DNA from: Brevibacillus choshinensis
GTDB lineage: Bacteria; Bacillota; Bacilli; Brevibacillales; Brevibacillaceae
Direction of reading: 5' to 3'
Length of the DNA stretch: 64,000 nt
Assembly: GCF_016811915.1 (NCBI RefSeq)
Contig: NZ_CP069127.1
Span: 622,001-686,000, forward strand
How positions within the stretch are numbered: position 1 is the stretch's first letter; every line of letters begins with the position of its first letter. Both the position numbers and the translations under genes were made by a program. The notes below the pieces were generated by a model. The model saw only the letters and a list, made by a program, of their open reading frames with translations. It was not told the origin of the DNA and did not search any database. Below are positions 57,448 to 64,000 of this stretch, in pieces.

Positions 57448-57876
57448 TTATGTACGTGGTAGAGTGTTTTGCGGCAAGGTAGCCAAAACGGATTCAAGGT
57501 CCGCACGCAGCACTTCCATTTCGCTTCTGTTTACCAAAAGAGGCAGAGTACCTGTGGTGACGACTAAGGATTCATCGCCCCTTTCCAGCACCTGTAGGAG
57601 TAACTCGTACATCTCCCTCACTTGCTGGATGCTCCATACCGAATGAGTGGAGATGGTTTTCAGCCTGGTCACGGTAAATTCGTTTGCTTCCCTATCCAGC
57701 TCTCCGGAGATGATGCTGCCGAGAATGGCATGTTCCATGGTGGTTGCAACTCCTGTCCCGTCTGTTTTCGGTATTATGCCCTTTAGGGTGAATAAATTTT
57801 CCATACGGATACGCAAAAGGCTGCACCGCAGCTGAGATTCCAGCGTACAGGGCAGCCCCTTCCTTCGGCCTATCAT
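57448..57876 (-). CDS. Unknown protein coupled to the sigma factor gene
   Basis: An ORF of 142 codons whose ATG overlaps the stop of the sigma factor gene (ATGA), which suggests coupled translation. The first 25 residues are basic with Cys and Leu and may not be part of the protein; a later start at Met26 (57801) lacks an SD. The rest is a soluble mix of helices and strands (REMYELLLQVLERGDESLVV, LLVNRSEMEVLRADLESVL). I do not recognise a family. Its position suggests work with the sigma factor, but no membrane helix is seen, so it is not a usual anti-sigma factor. Confidence 0.55.
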   Translation of the reverse strand: MIGRRKGLPCTLESQLRCSLLRIRMENLFTLKGIIPKTDGTGVATTMEHAILGSIISGELDREANEFTVTRLKTISTHSVWSIQQVREMYELLLQVLERGDESLVVTTGTLPLLVNRSEMEVLRADLESVLATLPQNTLPRT

Positions 57877-58919
57877 GCCGTCAGCGCTTGCAGCATATCC
57901 TCCATCAAAGCCACGACCTGGCGTTCCTGACCCTCGATCGTCGTGAGCAGCGCGATTGCCTGCTCGTTTTGGGCAGGATCGTTCGGTTCTCCGCCAGCCG
58001 GGAACGGGAAGAGAGTGCAGAGCTGAGCGAATCCATCCGCGATCTTTCCATACAAGTCAGAGACTTCCAGGCAGGCGGGGCGAATGTCATCAAAAGCGGG
58101 ATCTGCCCATGTCTCGGCGATTTCTTTCCAAAATGCGGACGCATTCCGGCGTGCATCCTGTGCGATAGCGAGAGTGTAGGAGTTTCCGTTCGGTTCGATG
58201 GTTTTCTTTTCAAACGCATCCAGCCACTTGGCGTAAGCATCCAAGCCATGGGCTGCTCCGCAGGTGGGCTCCTCCCCGTGATAATGGGCGATTGCCATCT
58301 GAAGCGCACCGATCAGCATCTGCCGTTGGGTGATTTCAAACGATTCGTCCAGCGCGAGGACAAACAAATCCTCGATCAAGCCGCGGCCTAGATGATCGTA
58401 CGGGATCGTCGTCTGGTGACCGCAGTTGTCGCCTGCATGCAAAAGCTTTTGTTCGTCATCATATCCGTAAATCAGCCCGAACTCAGGGATAAACAGATCC
58501 CATGCCAAGACAGGGTAACCACGATCCACTGAACGATGGATCAACTCCAGCGCTTGCGGGAGCGTTTGGGAGAGCTGTCTTTTTTCACGAGCGTTCGCGC
58601 TGAGCAGAGAGGGTTCGACCTGATTGGCGTTGATGCTTGCTGAAGGATTTGGTTTGAATTCGCTGACGGAACGCGAGGAAAAGCCGAGATTGCGGAGGCC
58701 TTGCTCCAGCACCCGTCCGAAATCGAACATGGTGGGTCCTGCAATGTGTATGTTTTCCGGCACGACTGTCAATCGGAATGCATGACCGGAAAGACCCATC
58801 ACCATCGGGAGAGACATGCTGCGCTCGGTTGCGGCCAGCATGCCGTGAAGGGCCATGACGCCAGTCACCCATGTCCGGAGAGAAAAGGCTTCCGGTTTAT
58901 TCAACACTGCTTTTTTCAT
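57873..58919 (-). CDS. Internal ORF: C-terminal domain of the sigma fusion
   Basis: Inside the sigma fusion gene, in frame, the ATG at 58919 (Met234 of the long form) has AAAGGAAG 8 bases before it and would make a 348-residue protein starting MKKAVLNKPEAF. The SD spacing is better than that of many starts here. This may be an alternative product, or a relic of two genes that became joined. Only the SD and codon are seen; use of the start is inference. Confidence 0.4.
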   Translation of the reverse strand: MKKAVLNKPEAFSLRTWVTGVMALHGMLAATERSMSLPMVMGLSGHAFRLTVVPENIHIAGPTMFDFGRVLEQGLRNLGFSSRSVSEFKPNPSASINANQVEPSLLSANAREKRQLSQTLPQALELIHRSVDRGYPVLAWDLFIPEFGLIYGYDDEQKLLHAGDNCGHQTTIPYDHLGRGLIEDLFVLALDESFEITQRQMLIGALQMAIAHYHGEEPTCGAAHGLDAYAKWLDAFEKKTIEPNGNSYTLAIAQDARRNASAFWKEIAETWADPAFDDIRPACLEVSDLYGKIADGFAQLCTLFPFPAGGEPNDPAQNEQAIALLTTIEGQERQVVALMEDMLQALTA

Positions 58920-59618
58920 ATTTCCCGCTTCCTTTCGAGATTGCACGTATTGGTCAACAGCGACACGAGTTTTTTCCTGGATCAGCTTCTTGCGTGAACG
59001 CGACAAAACCTGATACACATTGGCTTGGGAAATCTGGAACAGCCGGGCGATTTCCAGCGGAGAGAGATGATCAAAGAAATGAGATTCCACGATCTGCCGC
59101 TCCCGTGGATTGAGGCAGTGAAGCATCCCGGTGATCGTCTGGAGCAGCTCCCTGCGCACCAGCACTTCCTCGGGATTCGTATCGGCATCAACCGGCTGCG
59201 ACCATCTGCGGCCCAAGCGGTGCAGGATGCTGTCCAGGTCCTCCCAGTCAGTGTGCGACGGCTCCGCATGGTCAGAGCGCAGCCCGGAAAAGACGTGCTC
59301 GCGCTTTTGGGGATTCTTCTGCAATCGGGTATACGCCTGGTTGCGTACAATGCGATGCAGCCAAGGGAGGAAGCGGCGGCTGTCGATCAAGGTCCCCAGG
59401 TGCAAAAAGGCACGGATCAGAGCTTCCTGCACGATGTCTTCCGCCATGAAGGGCTCTTGGGTATACGAGCGAGCGTACCCGTACACTTTGGCACGATGAC
59501 GCCTGACCAGCTCGCCAAATGCTTCGCGATCGCCTTCCTTGGCCCTCTCTACCAGAATGTCATCCGCAATTCGTTCGTCTTGCTGTTCCTCATGTCGATT
59601 CAAGATCAAGGCATCCAT
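57873..59618 (-). CDS. ECF-type sigma factor fused to a large C-terminal domain
   Basis: A 581-residue protein. Residues 25-95 are sigma region 2 (REAFGELVRRHRAKVYGYAR, AEDIVQEALIRAFLHLG, RFLPWLHRIVRNQAY) and 160-215 sigma region 4 (LNPRERQIVESHFFDHLSPL, FQISQANVYQVLSRSRKKL). From about 235 to 581 there is no sigma sequence but a domain with GLSGHAFRLTV, GYPVLAWDLFIPEFGLIYGY and AGDNCGHQTTIPYD, loosely like BtrH/C39 papain-type domains. ATG at 59618 has GAGGGG 7 bases before it. Normal ECF factors have about 190 residues. An SD-led internal ATG at 58919 would give the C-terminal domain alone. Confidence 0.85.
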   Translation of the reverse strand: MDALILNRHEEQQDERIADDILVERAKEGDREAFGELVRRHRAKVYGYARSYTQEPFMAEDIVQEALIRAFLHLGTLIDSRRFLPWLHRIVRNQAYTRLQKNPQKREHVFSGLRSDHAEPSHTDWEDLDSILHRLGRRWSQPVDADTNPEEVLVRRELLQTITGMLHCLNPRERQIVESHFFDHLSPLEIARLFQISQANVYQVLSRSRKKLIQEKTRVAVDQYVQSRKEAGNMKKAVLNKPEAFSLRTWVTGVMALHGMLAATERSMSLPMVMGLSGHAFRLTVVPENIHIAGPTMFDFGRVLEQGLRNLGFSSRSVSEFKPNPSASINANQVEPSLLSANAREKRQLSQTLPQALELIHRSVDRGYPVLAWDLFIPEFGLIYGYDDEQKLLHAGDNCGHQTTIPYDHLGRGLIEDLFVLALDESFEITQRQMLIGALQMAIAHYHGEEPTCGAAHGLDAYAKWLDAFEKKTIEPNGNSYTLAIAQDARRNASAFWKEIAETWADPAFDDIRPACLEVSDLYGKIADGFAQLCTLFPFPAGGEPNDPAQNEQAIALLTTIEGQERQVVALMEDMLQALTA

Positions 59619-59654
59619 CGAAAAACCCCTCGCTAGTTTGTTGACTTGAAACAT

Positions 59655-59688
59655 AGACTTTATCGAAGCGGGTTTTCTGACAAAGTCT
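59655..59688. promoter_or_regulatory. Inverted repeat before the sigma fusion gene
   Basis: AGACTTTATC (59655-59664) and GACAAAGTCT (59679-59688) are reverse complements at 9 of 10 positions with 14 bases between. The site lies 37-70 bases before the sigma gene start and could be a regulator site or an autoregulated promoter element. Confidence 0.4.
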
Positions 59689-59725
59689 CCAAAAAAAATT
59701 TTTAAAGCATCCGGAAAGGGATTAT

Positions 59726-59754
59726 TTGTAACGGTTTCCACTCTCCCCTATAAT
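59726..59754 (+). promoter_or_regulatory. Sigma-A promoter of the gene at 59795
   Basis: TTGTAA (59726-59731) and TATAAT (59749-59754) with a 17-base spacer. It sits 40 bases before the start codon at 59795 and shows that an earlier in-frame start (59753) is not used. Confidence 0.7.
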
Positions 59755-59794
59755 GAAACATACATGCTGGATTGAAAAGGGGGAAGGACAGGTT

Positions 59795-60154
59795 ATGAAA
59801 CTGATTTCCGTCACGGGGGAGAACGTACCTCCAAGCAAAGGAGGATCTCCTGCAGAGACGTTTGACCGTTCACTTGCTACGTGGGAGGAAAATGGGCAGC
59901 AAAAGACACTGACCGTTACCTATGTTCGTTACTTCGCAAAGGTCTTGGCCGAAAAGGGGATTTACGACCAAGAGGCAGAGGGAGTGCCTGTCCATCATCT
60001 GGTTGCGCTGTTGTTCGCAGAGAAGAATCCGAACCTTCCGGAAAAACGCCATTACATCAATGATACCGATTCTTTTTTGGAGCTGTTCGAAGGGTTTTCG
60101 CTGGCCGCCTATCTGGAGCGCTACCCAGGATTGCTCGCAAAGTCTGCGGTCTAG
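59795..60154 (+). CDS. Unknown soluble protein, 119 aa
   Basis: A 119-residue acidic-to-neutral protein with helix-rich C-terminal half (DSFLELFEGFSLAAYLERYP). No signal peptide, no membrane segment, no domain that I recognise. It has a good sigma-A promoter and AAGGACAGG before the ATG. It is divergent from the sigma fusion gene, so it may belong to the same system; this is only positional. Confidence 0.7.
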   Translation: MKLISVTGENVPPSKGGSPAETFDRSLATWEENGQQKTLTVTYVRYFAKVLAEKGIYDQEAEGVPVHHLVALLFAEKNPNLPEKRHYINDTDSFLELFEGFSLAAYLERYPGLLAKSAV

Positions 60155-60223
60155 CCAAAGGGCACATAGCACATAACGCTGGCGGGGCATGCTAAAAGCA
60201 TCCATTATTTGGAGTTGATGAGC

Positions 60224-60682
60224 ATGCTTCCTTTATTCTTGTCACTGTTCTTGATGAGCTCGATGGAGGGGACGTTCAGGCTTCATGACGGCAGCCCTCG
60301 CTTCGTTTTTGAGCAGGCAACGCAAGAGTTCGATGCGTACCTGCAGCATTGGAAAAAAGGCCAGAAGCTTCAGTTGAAGCATCCGTTGTTCAGCTTGTCG
60401 GAAGTAGCTTCGGGGCCCACTTCTCTTCAGACGATCGTATTCACGGGAAGAACTGGTGGAATGCCAGGAGAAATTACGCTGGCCTTTTATACGATGGAGG
60501 GTGATCAGGTATTTGCGCCGCGGGGAACCGTCCAGACTGTGCGCGTCGATGCCAAGCAGCGTGAGTTTCGTATAGCGGCAGTGGTTCCGCGCTTGCTCGT
60601 GGGCCGAGCGGGGATGATCCAGGTGACGTTTGCAGGAGAAGGCGGCAAGCGTGCGGCATATTACGTGAAAGCGGAATTTTAA
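60224..60682 (+). CDS. Unknown exported protein, about 152 aa
   Basis: An ORF of 152 codons with a hydrophobic start (LPLFLSLFLMSSMEG) that looks like a signal peptide or anchor, then a beta-rich domain (FRIAAVVPRLLVGRAGMIQV, VTFAGEGGKRAAYYVKAEF). The ATG at 60224 has GGAG 9 bases before; TTG at 60209 and ATG at 60218 are alternatives. Not recognised. It precedes an ABC transporter pair by 43 bases. Confidence 0.62.
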   Translation: MLPLFLSLFLMSSMEGTFRLHDGSPRFVFEQATQEFDAYLQHWKKGQKLQLKHPLFSLSEVASGPTSLQTIVFTGRTGGMPGEITLAFYTMEGDQVFAPRGTVQTVRVDAKQREFRIAAVVPRLLVGRAGMIQVTFAGEGGKRAAYYVKAEF

Positions 60683-60725
60683 AGGAAAGAGGCTGTGTCC
60701 GCATGCAAGGAGAGGAGGAGTGCGG

Positions 60726-61454
60726 ATGATTGATGTCAAACAGGTCGGCAAACGCTTTGGCCATTTTGCAGCCGTGCAGGATTTATCCTTTCGCGTAGAA
60801 GCCGGGGAGGTATACGGCCTTTTGGGCGAAAATGGCGCGGGGAAAACGACAACGATGCGGATGATGGCCACCATCTTGCAGCCGACCGAGGGAGATATCG
60901 AGATCAGCGGATTTTCGGTCCGCCGTGATCCGGTGGAGGTGAGGCGGCGGATCGGGATTCTCTTTGGGGGCGATGTAGGACTGTACAACCGCTTGACAGC
61001 ACGGGAAAACATCGCGTATTTCGGCAGCTTGTACGGACTTGAGCCAGCGAGGCTGCGGGAGCGAATCGACATACTGAGCCGGATGCTGGACATGGAAGAA
61101 TTCATAGACAGGCGAGTGGGGGCCTTTTCGCGCGGGATGAAGCAAAAGGTGGCGATCGCACGCACACTCGTCCACGATCCGGATGTGATCCTGCTAGATG
61201 AACCCTCGACAGGTCTGGACGTGACGGCAGCCAACATCTTTCGGAGAATGGTCAGCCGCATGCAGGACGAAGGTAAGACCATCCTTTTTTCCAGCCACAA
61301 TATGGGCGAGATCAACAAGCTGTGCAAGCGCGTAGCCCTGATCCACAAAGGACGGCTCCGCTTTGCCGGGACGCTGGAGTGCTTGCGCGAGAAATTCGGG
61401 ATCGTGGATCTGGACGATATCTTCATGGCAGTGGTGGAAGGGAGCGAGAACTGA
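60726..61454 (+). CDS. natA: ABC transporter ATPase, NatA type
   Basis: A 242-residue ATPase. Walker A GENGAGKTTT near residue 37, Q-loop region GILFGGDVGLYNRLTARENI, signature FSRGMKQKVAIARTL and Walker B DVILLDEPSTGLDV. Sequence resembles the NatA/CcmA-like exporters that move sodium or drugs. ATG at 60726 has GAGGAGGA 6 bases before. The permease gene overlaps its stop by one base. Confidence 0.85.
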   Translation: MIDVKQVGKRFGHFAAVQDLSFRVEAGEVYGLLGENGAGKTTTMRMMATILQPTEGDIEISGFSVRRDPVEVRRRIGILFGGDVGLYNRLTARENIAYFGSLYGLEPARLRERIDILSRMLDMEEFIDRRVGAFSRGMKQKVAIARTLVHDPDVILLDEPSTGLDVTAANIFRRMVSRMQDEGKTILFSSHNMGEINKLCKRVALIHKGRLRFAGTLECLREKFGIVDLDDIFMAVVEGSEN

Positions 61455-62635
61455 TGGGCAGGAGTGTCGTCTGGACGGTATTTCAAAAGGAGCTGCTCGA
61501 TCTGTTCCGCGATCGCAAGACATTGCTGGGGACTTTTTTGGTGCCACTGGTCATTATTCCGTTCGTCTTCTTTTTACTCGGGATGTCCTATAGCAATGTG
61601 GAAAAGGAAGCGCGTGCCTACGTGCCGATCGCAGTCGACGGGTCGTCCGGACTGGTGAACGCTCTTCAAAAAATACCCGGCGTCCGCATCCTGAAGCCGG
61701 ATCAAGCGGAGCAGGCTTTGCAGGCCGGGACGCTTCGTGCCATCATTACGATACCTTCCGATTTTGACGAGCGGGTTCAGGCAGGAGGCACGGCAGATCT
61801 GACCGTTGCCTACGACTCCACCAACCAGAAGTCTGTGTACGCGCGGGAAGTGATCGAAAAGACGGTGAAAGCGTACAGCCAGGAGATTGTCGTCAAGCGT
61901 TTGAAGCACGCAGGCTTGTCCGAAAAGGCGATTGCGCCAATCACGACCAACTATCAGAACGTCGCTTCGGAGGAAAGGCTGTCCGGGGGAATGCTGGCGG
62001 GGATCATCCCGTTGATGCTGGTGGTTTCCTTGGCATCTGGGGGAGTCGCATCTGCCAACGATCTGGTCGCAGGTGAAAAAGAACGCGGAACCCTGGAGTC
62101 TTTGATGACAGCTCCTATCGCTGCCAACCATATTTTGACTGCCAAGCTGATGACCGTCATGGTGATGAGCACACTCAGCGCTGCTGCTTCCCTGGTGTCT
62201 GTGTCGCTGGTGCTCACCTTCGGCCCATTGGATACGGAGGGTGCCGGATTCTCGCTAGGCTTCTTTTCGCCTGCCACTTTACTTGTCCTGATCCTGACCA
62301 TCCTGCTCCTGTCAGCCACTTTCGCTGGCTTGGAGCTCGTACTCAGCACGATCGCAAAGTCGTTCAAGGAAGGCCAGACCTACATGAGCGGGGTCATCTT
62401 TGCGGCGATGGTTCCGTCTTACATGCTGATGCCGCTCAATCCGGTCGATATTCCCACTTACTACTACGTGCTGCCTGTCTTCAATGGTGTGGCGCTTTGC
62501 AAGGAAGTCTTTTACGGCAAAGTCGATCCCCTGCATGCCCTCATCGGACTGGGAGCTTCCTTGCTGTATGTTATCGTGATTATTATGCTGACGTCCCGAC
62601 TGTTTCGGCGGGAAGGCGCCGTCGTCAAAAATTAA
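61454..62635 (+). CDS. natB: ABC transporter permease, NatB type
   Basis: A 393-residue permease of the ABC-2 type with one N-terminal helix, a large extracytoplasmic domain (about residues 40-175), then about five helices. Its start FQKELLDLFRDRKTLLGTFL and GEKERGTLESLMTAPIAANH are typical of NatB/YhaP-like exporters. Export of sodium or of a toxic compound is likely; the substrate is not shown. Confidence 0.85.
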   Translation: MGRSVVWTVFQKELLDLFRDRKTLLGTFLVPLVIIPFVFFLLGMSYSNVEKEARAYVPIAVDGSSGLVNALQKIPGVRILKPDQAEQALQAGTLRAIITIPSDFDERVQAGGTADLTVAYDSTNQKSVYAREVIEKTVKAYSQEIVVKRLKHAGLSEKAIAPITTNYQNVASEERLSGGMLAGIIPLMLVVSLASGGVASANDLVAGEKERGTLESLMTAPIAANHILTAKLMTVMVMSTLSAAASLVSVSLVLTFGPLDTEGAGFSLGFFSPATLLVLILTILLLSATFAGLELVLSTIAKSFKEGQTYMSGVIFAAMVPSYMLMPLNPVDIPTYYYVLPVFNGVALCKEVFYGKVDPLHALIGLGASLLYVIVIIMLTSRLFRREGAVVKN

Positions 62636-62689
62636 AAAGCCTTAATGGGAAAGACGTCGCGGCTAAGAATGGAAAGCTGGTGAAATTGC

Positions 62690-63598
62690 GTGAGTCCACT
62701 TTATCTAGGGGTCTTGTATGTATTTGTATCTGCTGCTGGCTTCGGCGTCATGTCCATCTTTGCGGTCTACGCTTATGGAGCAGGCGTGTCAGTCTCCACG
62801 CTGCTGTTTTTGCGGTTCCTTTTTGCCTCCGCGCTTTTCTTTGGCTGGCTCGCGCTTCGCAAGGAATCCCTGAGACTTCACCGAAAGCAGGCGCTGAGCC
62901 TGTTCTGTCTGGGAGGCGTCCTGTATACGCTGCAATCGCTCAGCTTTTTTTCATCGGTTCAGTATATTCCGACATCGATGGCGGCTTTGCTTCTGTATAC
63001 GTTTCCCGTGTTTGTCGCGATCCTGAGCTACTTCGTGGACAAGGAAAAGCTGCGAAAGAAGACGGTCATCGCGATGCTCATCTCGCTCGTGGGTCTCGGC
63101 ATGGTGCTGGGACTCTCCTTTGGGGGGATTCGACCGCTCGGGGTCGTGCTTGCGCTGGCTGCAGCCTTGTTTTATTCCGTCTATATCATCACGGGAAATC
63201 GGGTGGTGAAAGGACTTTCTCCTTTTGTCACATCGGCGTACATTTCTCTGTTTGCGAGCCTGTCCACGTTTTTGGTGGCCCAAAAAGACGGAGGGATTGA
63301 TCTTTCTTTTGGTGTGCAAGGGTGGTGGGCACTCGGCGGCATCGTCGTGTTTTCTACGGTGCTGGCCATCAGTACGTTCTTCCGCGGACTTCAACTGATT
63401 GGCTCGACAAAAGCCTCCGTCCTCAGCACGTTGGAGCCTGTCGTGACGTTTGCCTTTTCCGCGCTGCTACTGGGGGAGTCGTTTCAATGGCTGCAGCTGC
63501 TGGGAGGGGCGGCCGTGCTAGGCGGGGCTGTCCTCATCGTCTCCGGCAGGGAGGAAGGGCCGGGACAAGCATCCTCCGCCAGCAAATCAGCATCGTAG
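62690..63598 (+). CDS. EamA/DMT-superfamily transporter
   Basis: A 302-residue protein with ten hydrophobic helices in two EamA repeats. Marks are LLFLRFLFASALFFGWLAL, SVQYIPTSMAALLLYTFPVF in repeat 1 and STKASVLSTLEPVVTFAFSA in repeat 2. DMT proteins move metabolites such as amino acids or purines. GTG at 62690 has GGTGA 7 bases before. Substrate not known. Confidence 0.87.
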   Translation: MSPLYLGVLYVFVSAAGFGVMSIFAVYAYGAGVSVSTLLFLRFLFASALFFGWLALRKESLRLHRKQALSLFCLGGVLYTLQSLSFFSSVQYIPTSMAALLLYTFPVFVAILSYFVDKEKLRKKTVIAMLISLVGLGMVLGLSFGGIRPLGVVLALAAALFYSVYIITGNRVVKGLSPFVTSAYISLFASLSTFLVAQKDGGIDLSFGVQGWWALGGIVVFSTVLAISTFFRGLQLIGSTKASVLSTLEPVVTFAFSALLLGESFQWLQLLGGAAVLGGAVLIVSGREEGPGQASSASKSAS

Positions 63599-63631
63599 GA
63601 AGAGAGCCCTTGCTGCAAGATCGCATAAGGA

Positions 63632-63676
63632 AAGGCGCTCCCGACGATTAGTTCTCGTGATCGGAGCGCCTGTTTC
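63632..63676. terminator. Bidirectional terminator
   Basis: AGGCGCTCC-GA pairs with TC-GGAGCGCCT around a large loop (63632-63644 with 63660-63671), between the convergent EamA and ROK genes. T runs are short on both sides. Confidence 0.6.
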
Positions 63677-63679
63677 ATG

Positions 63680-64000
63680 TTAGTCGTTCATTTGAGAGCG
63701 GATCATCCAGCCTGCGCCGTATACACCTGCGTCATTGCCCAGGCTCGCTGCCACAATCTGCGTAGACTCCACGACGTACGTAAACGGTACGAAGCGAGCA
63801 AATGCCGCGCGGACGCGGGAAAAGAGGAATTCCCCTGCGGCCGCTACGCCACCGCCGATCACGACCTTTGCCGGGTTTAGCAGAATTGCCAAATGGGACA
63901 GGGCGAGACCGAGGTAGAGGGAAACCTGATCGACGATCGCTAGAGAAGCAGCATCGCCGTTCACGGCTGCGTCGAGGACGTCCTTTGCCTTGATATCCCC
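63680..64000 (-). CDS. ROK-family glucokinase (C-terminal part)
   Basis: The reading frame is open to the right edge, so only the last 106 residues are here. They match the C-terminus of ROK sugar kinases: YLGLALSHLAILLNPAKVVI, then GGGVAAAGEFLFSRVRAAFA and GNDAGVYGAGWM. Glucokinase (glcK) phosphorylates glucose with ATP; ROK repressors share the fold but the ending fits an enzyme. The N-terminal sugar-binding half lies beyond the window. Confidence 0.85.
   Translation of the reverse strand, partial: GDIKAKDVLDAAVNGDAASLAIVDQVSLYLGLALSHLAILLNPAKVVIGGGVAAAGEFLFSRVRAAFARFVPFTYVVESTQIVAASLGNDAGVYGAGWMIRSQMND

Noticed and set aside
59753-59794. Longer start (59753) for the 119-aa protein
   Set aside because: It lies upstream of the expected transcription start of a consensus promoter (TATAAT at 59749-59754).

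Overview
The window looks like chromosomal DNA of a low-to-mid GC Gram-positive spore-former, most likely Brevibacillus or a close relative in the Paenibacillaceae. The reasons are strong Shine-Dalgarno (SD) sequences, many GTG and TTG starts, lipoproteins in place of periplasmic proteins, a GatCAB amidotransferase, PcrB/YerC/YerB/CamS homologues, a YjcZ-type small spore-former peptide and GlcNAc-phosphotransferase genes of Gram-positive type. I see no rRNA, tRNA, CRISPR array, prophage or transposase. Almost every base is accounted for by ordinary, densely packed genes with intrinsic terminators.

Layout. 1-2.3 kb: end of the purine operon (purH end, purD). 2.3-4.8 kb: a MarR-MFS efflux pair, a 38-residue membrane peptide and a DUF2892 protein. 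5-6.7 kb: yerA-type adenine-deaminase-like enzyme. 7.2-12.4 kb: a complete branched-chain amino acid ABC importer (livJHMGF order). 12.5-15.3 kb: YjcZ peptide, a MocR regulator and the azlCD branched-chain amino acid exporter. 15.4-21.4 kb: an IclR regulator divergent from a spermidine/iron-type ABC importer that ends in an M20 peptidase. 21.5-28.9 kb: MerR-MFS pair, aldo/keto reductase, a divergent IMP dehydrogenase, a GNAT protein and an OmpR/histidine kinase pair. 29-31.3 kb: yerB, yerC, pcrB. 31.4-40.2 kb: a TPR protein, then a YesN/YesM two-component system with its own binding protein, followed by an mglBAC sugar importer. 40.3-42.2 kb: glycerophosphodiesterase and VanW protein. 42.3-48.8 kb: pcrA, ligA, a propeller lipoprotein, camS. 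49-53.6 kb: proline catabolic dehydrogenase, a WecA/TagO-type transferase, a diguanylate cyclase, phosphatidylserine decarboxylase. 54-57.3 kb: gatCAB. 57.4-60.7 kb: an unusual ECF sigma factor fused to a large C-terminal domain, with three small unknown genes. 60.7-64 kb: NatAB-type ABC exporter, EamA transporter and the end of a ROK glucokinase.

How the parts relate. The backbone purHD-yerA-yerB-yerC-pcrB-pcrA-ligA-camS-gatCAB matches a gene order known from Bacillus subtilis, but here it is interrupted by transport and regulation cassettes: about 22 kb between yerA and yerB and about 11 kb between pcrB and pcrA. Several cassettes are self-contained transporter plus regulator units, and some carry visible control sites: an 11/12 inverted repeat beside the IclR-controlled importer, a near-perfect cre site at the mgl promoter, a sigma-54-type promoter before the pyrroline carboxylate dehydrogenase and a MerR-type palindrome.

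The most unusual items are the sigma factor fusion with a well-placed internal start codon (57.9-59.6 kb), a 205-base self-complementary element in front of gatC (53.8-54.0 kb), and the transporter-peptidase unit of unknown substrate (15.4-21.4 kb). Functions are inferred from sequence alone; starts were chosen mainly by SD spacing.
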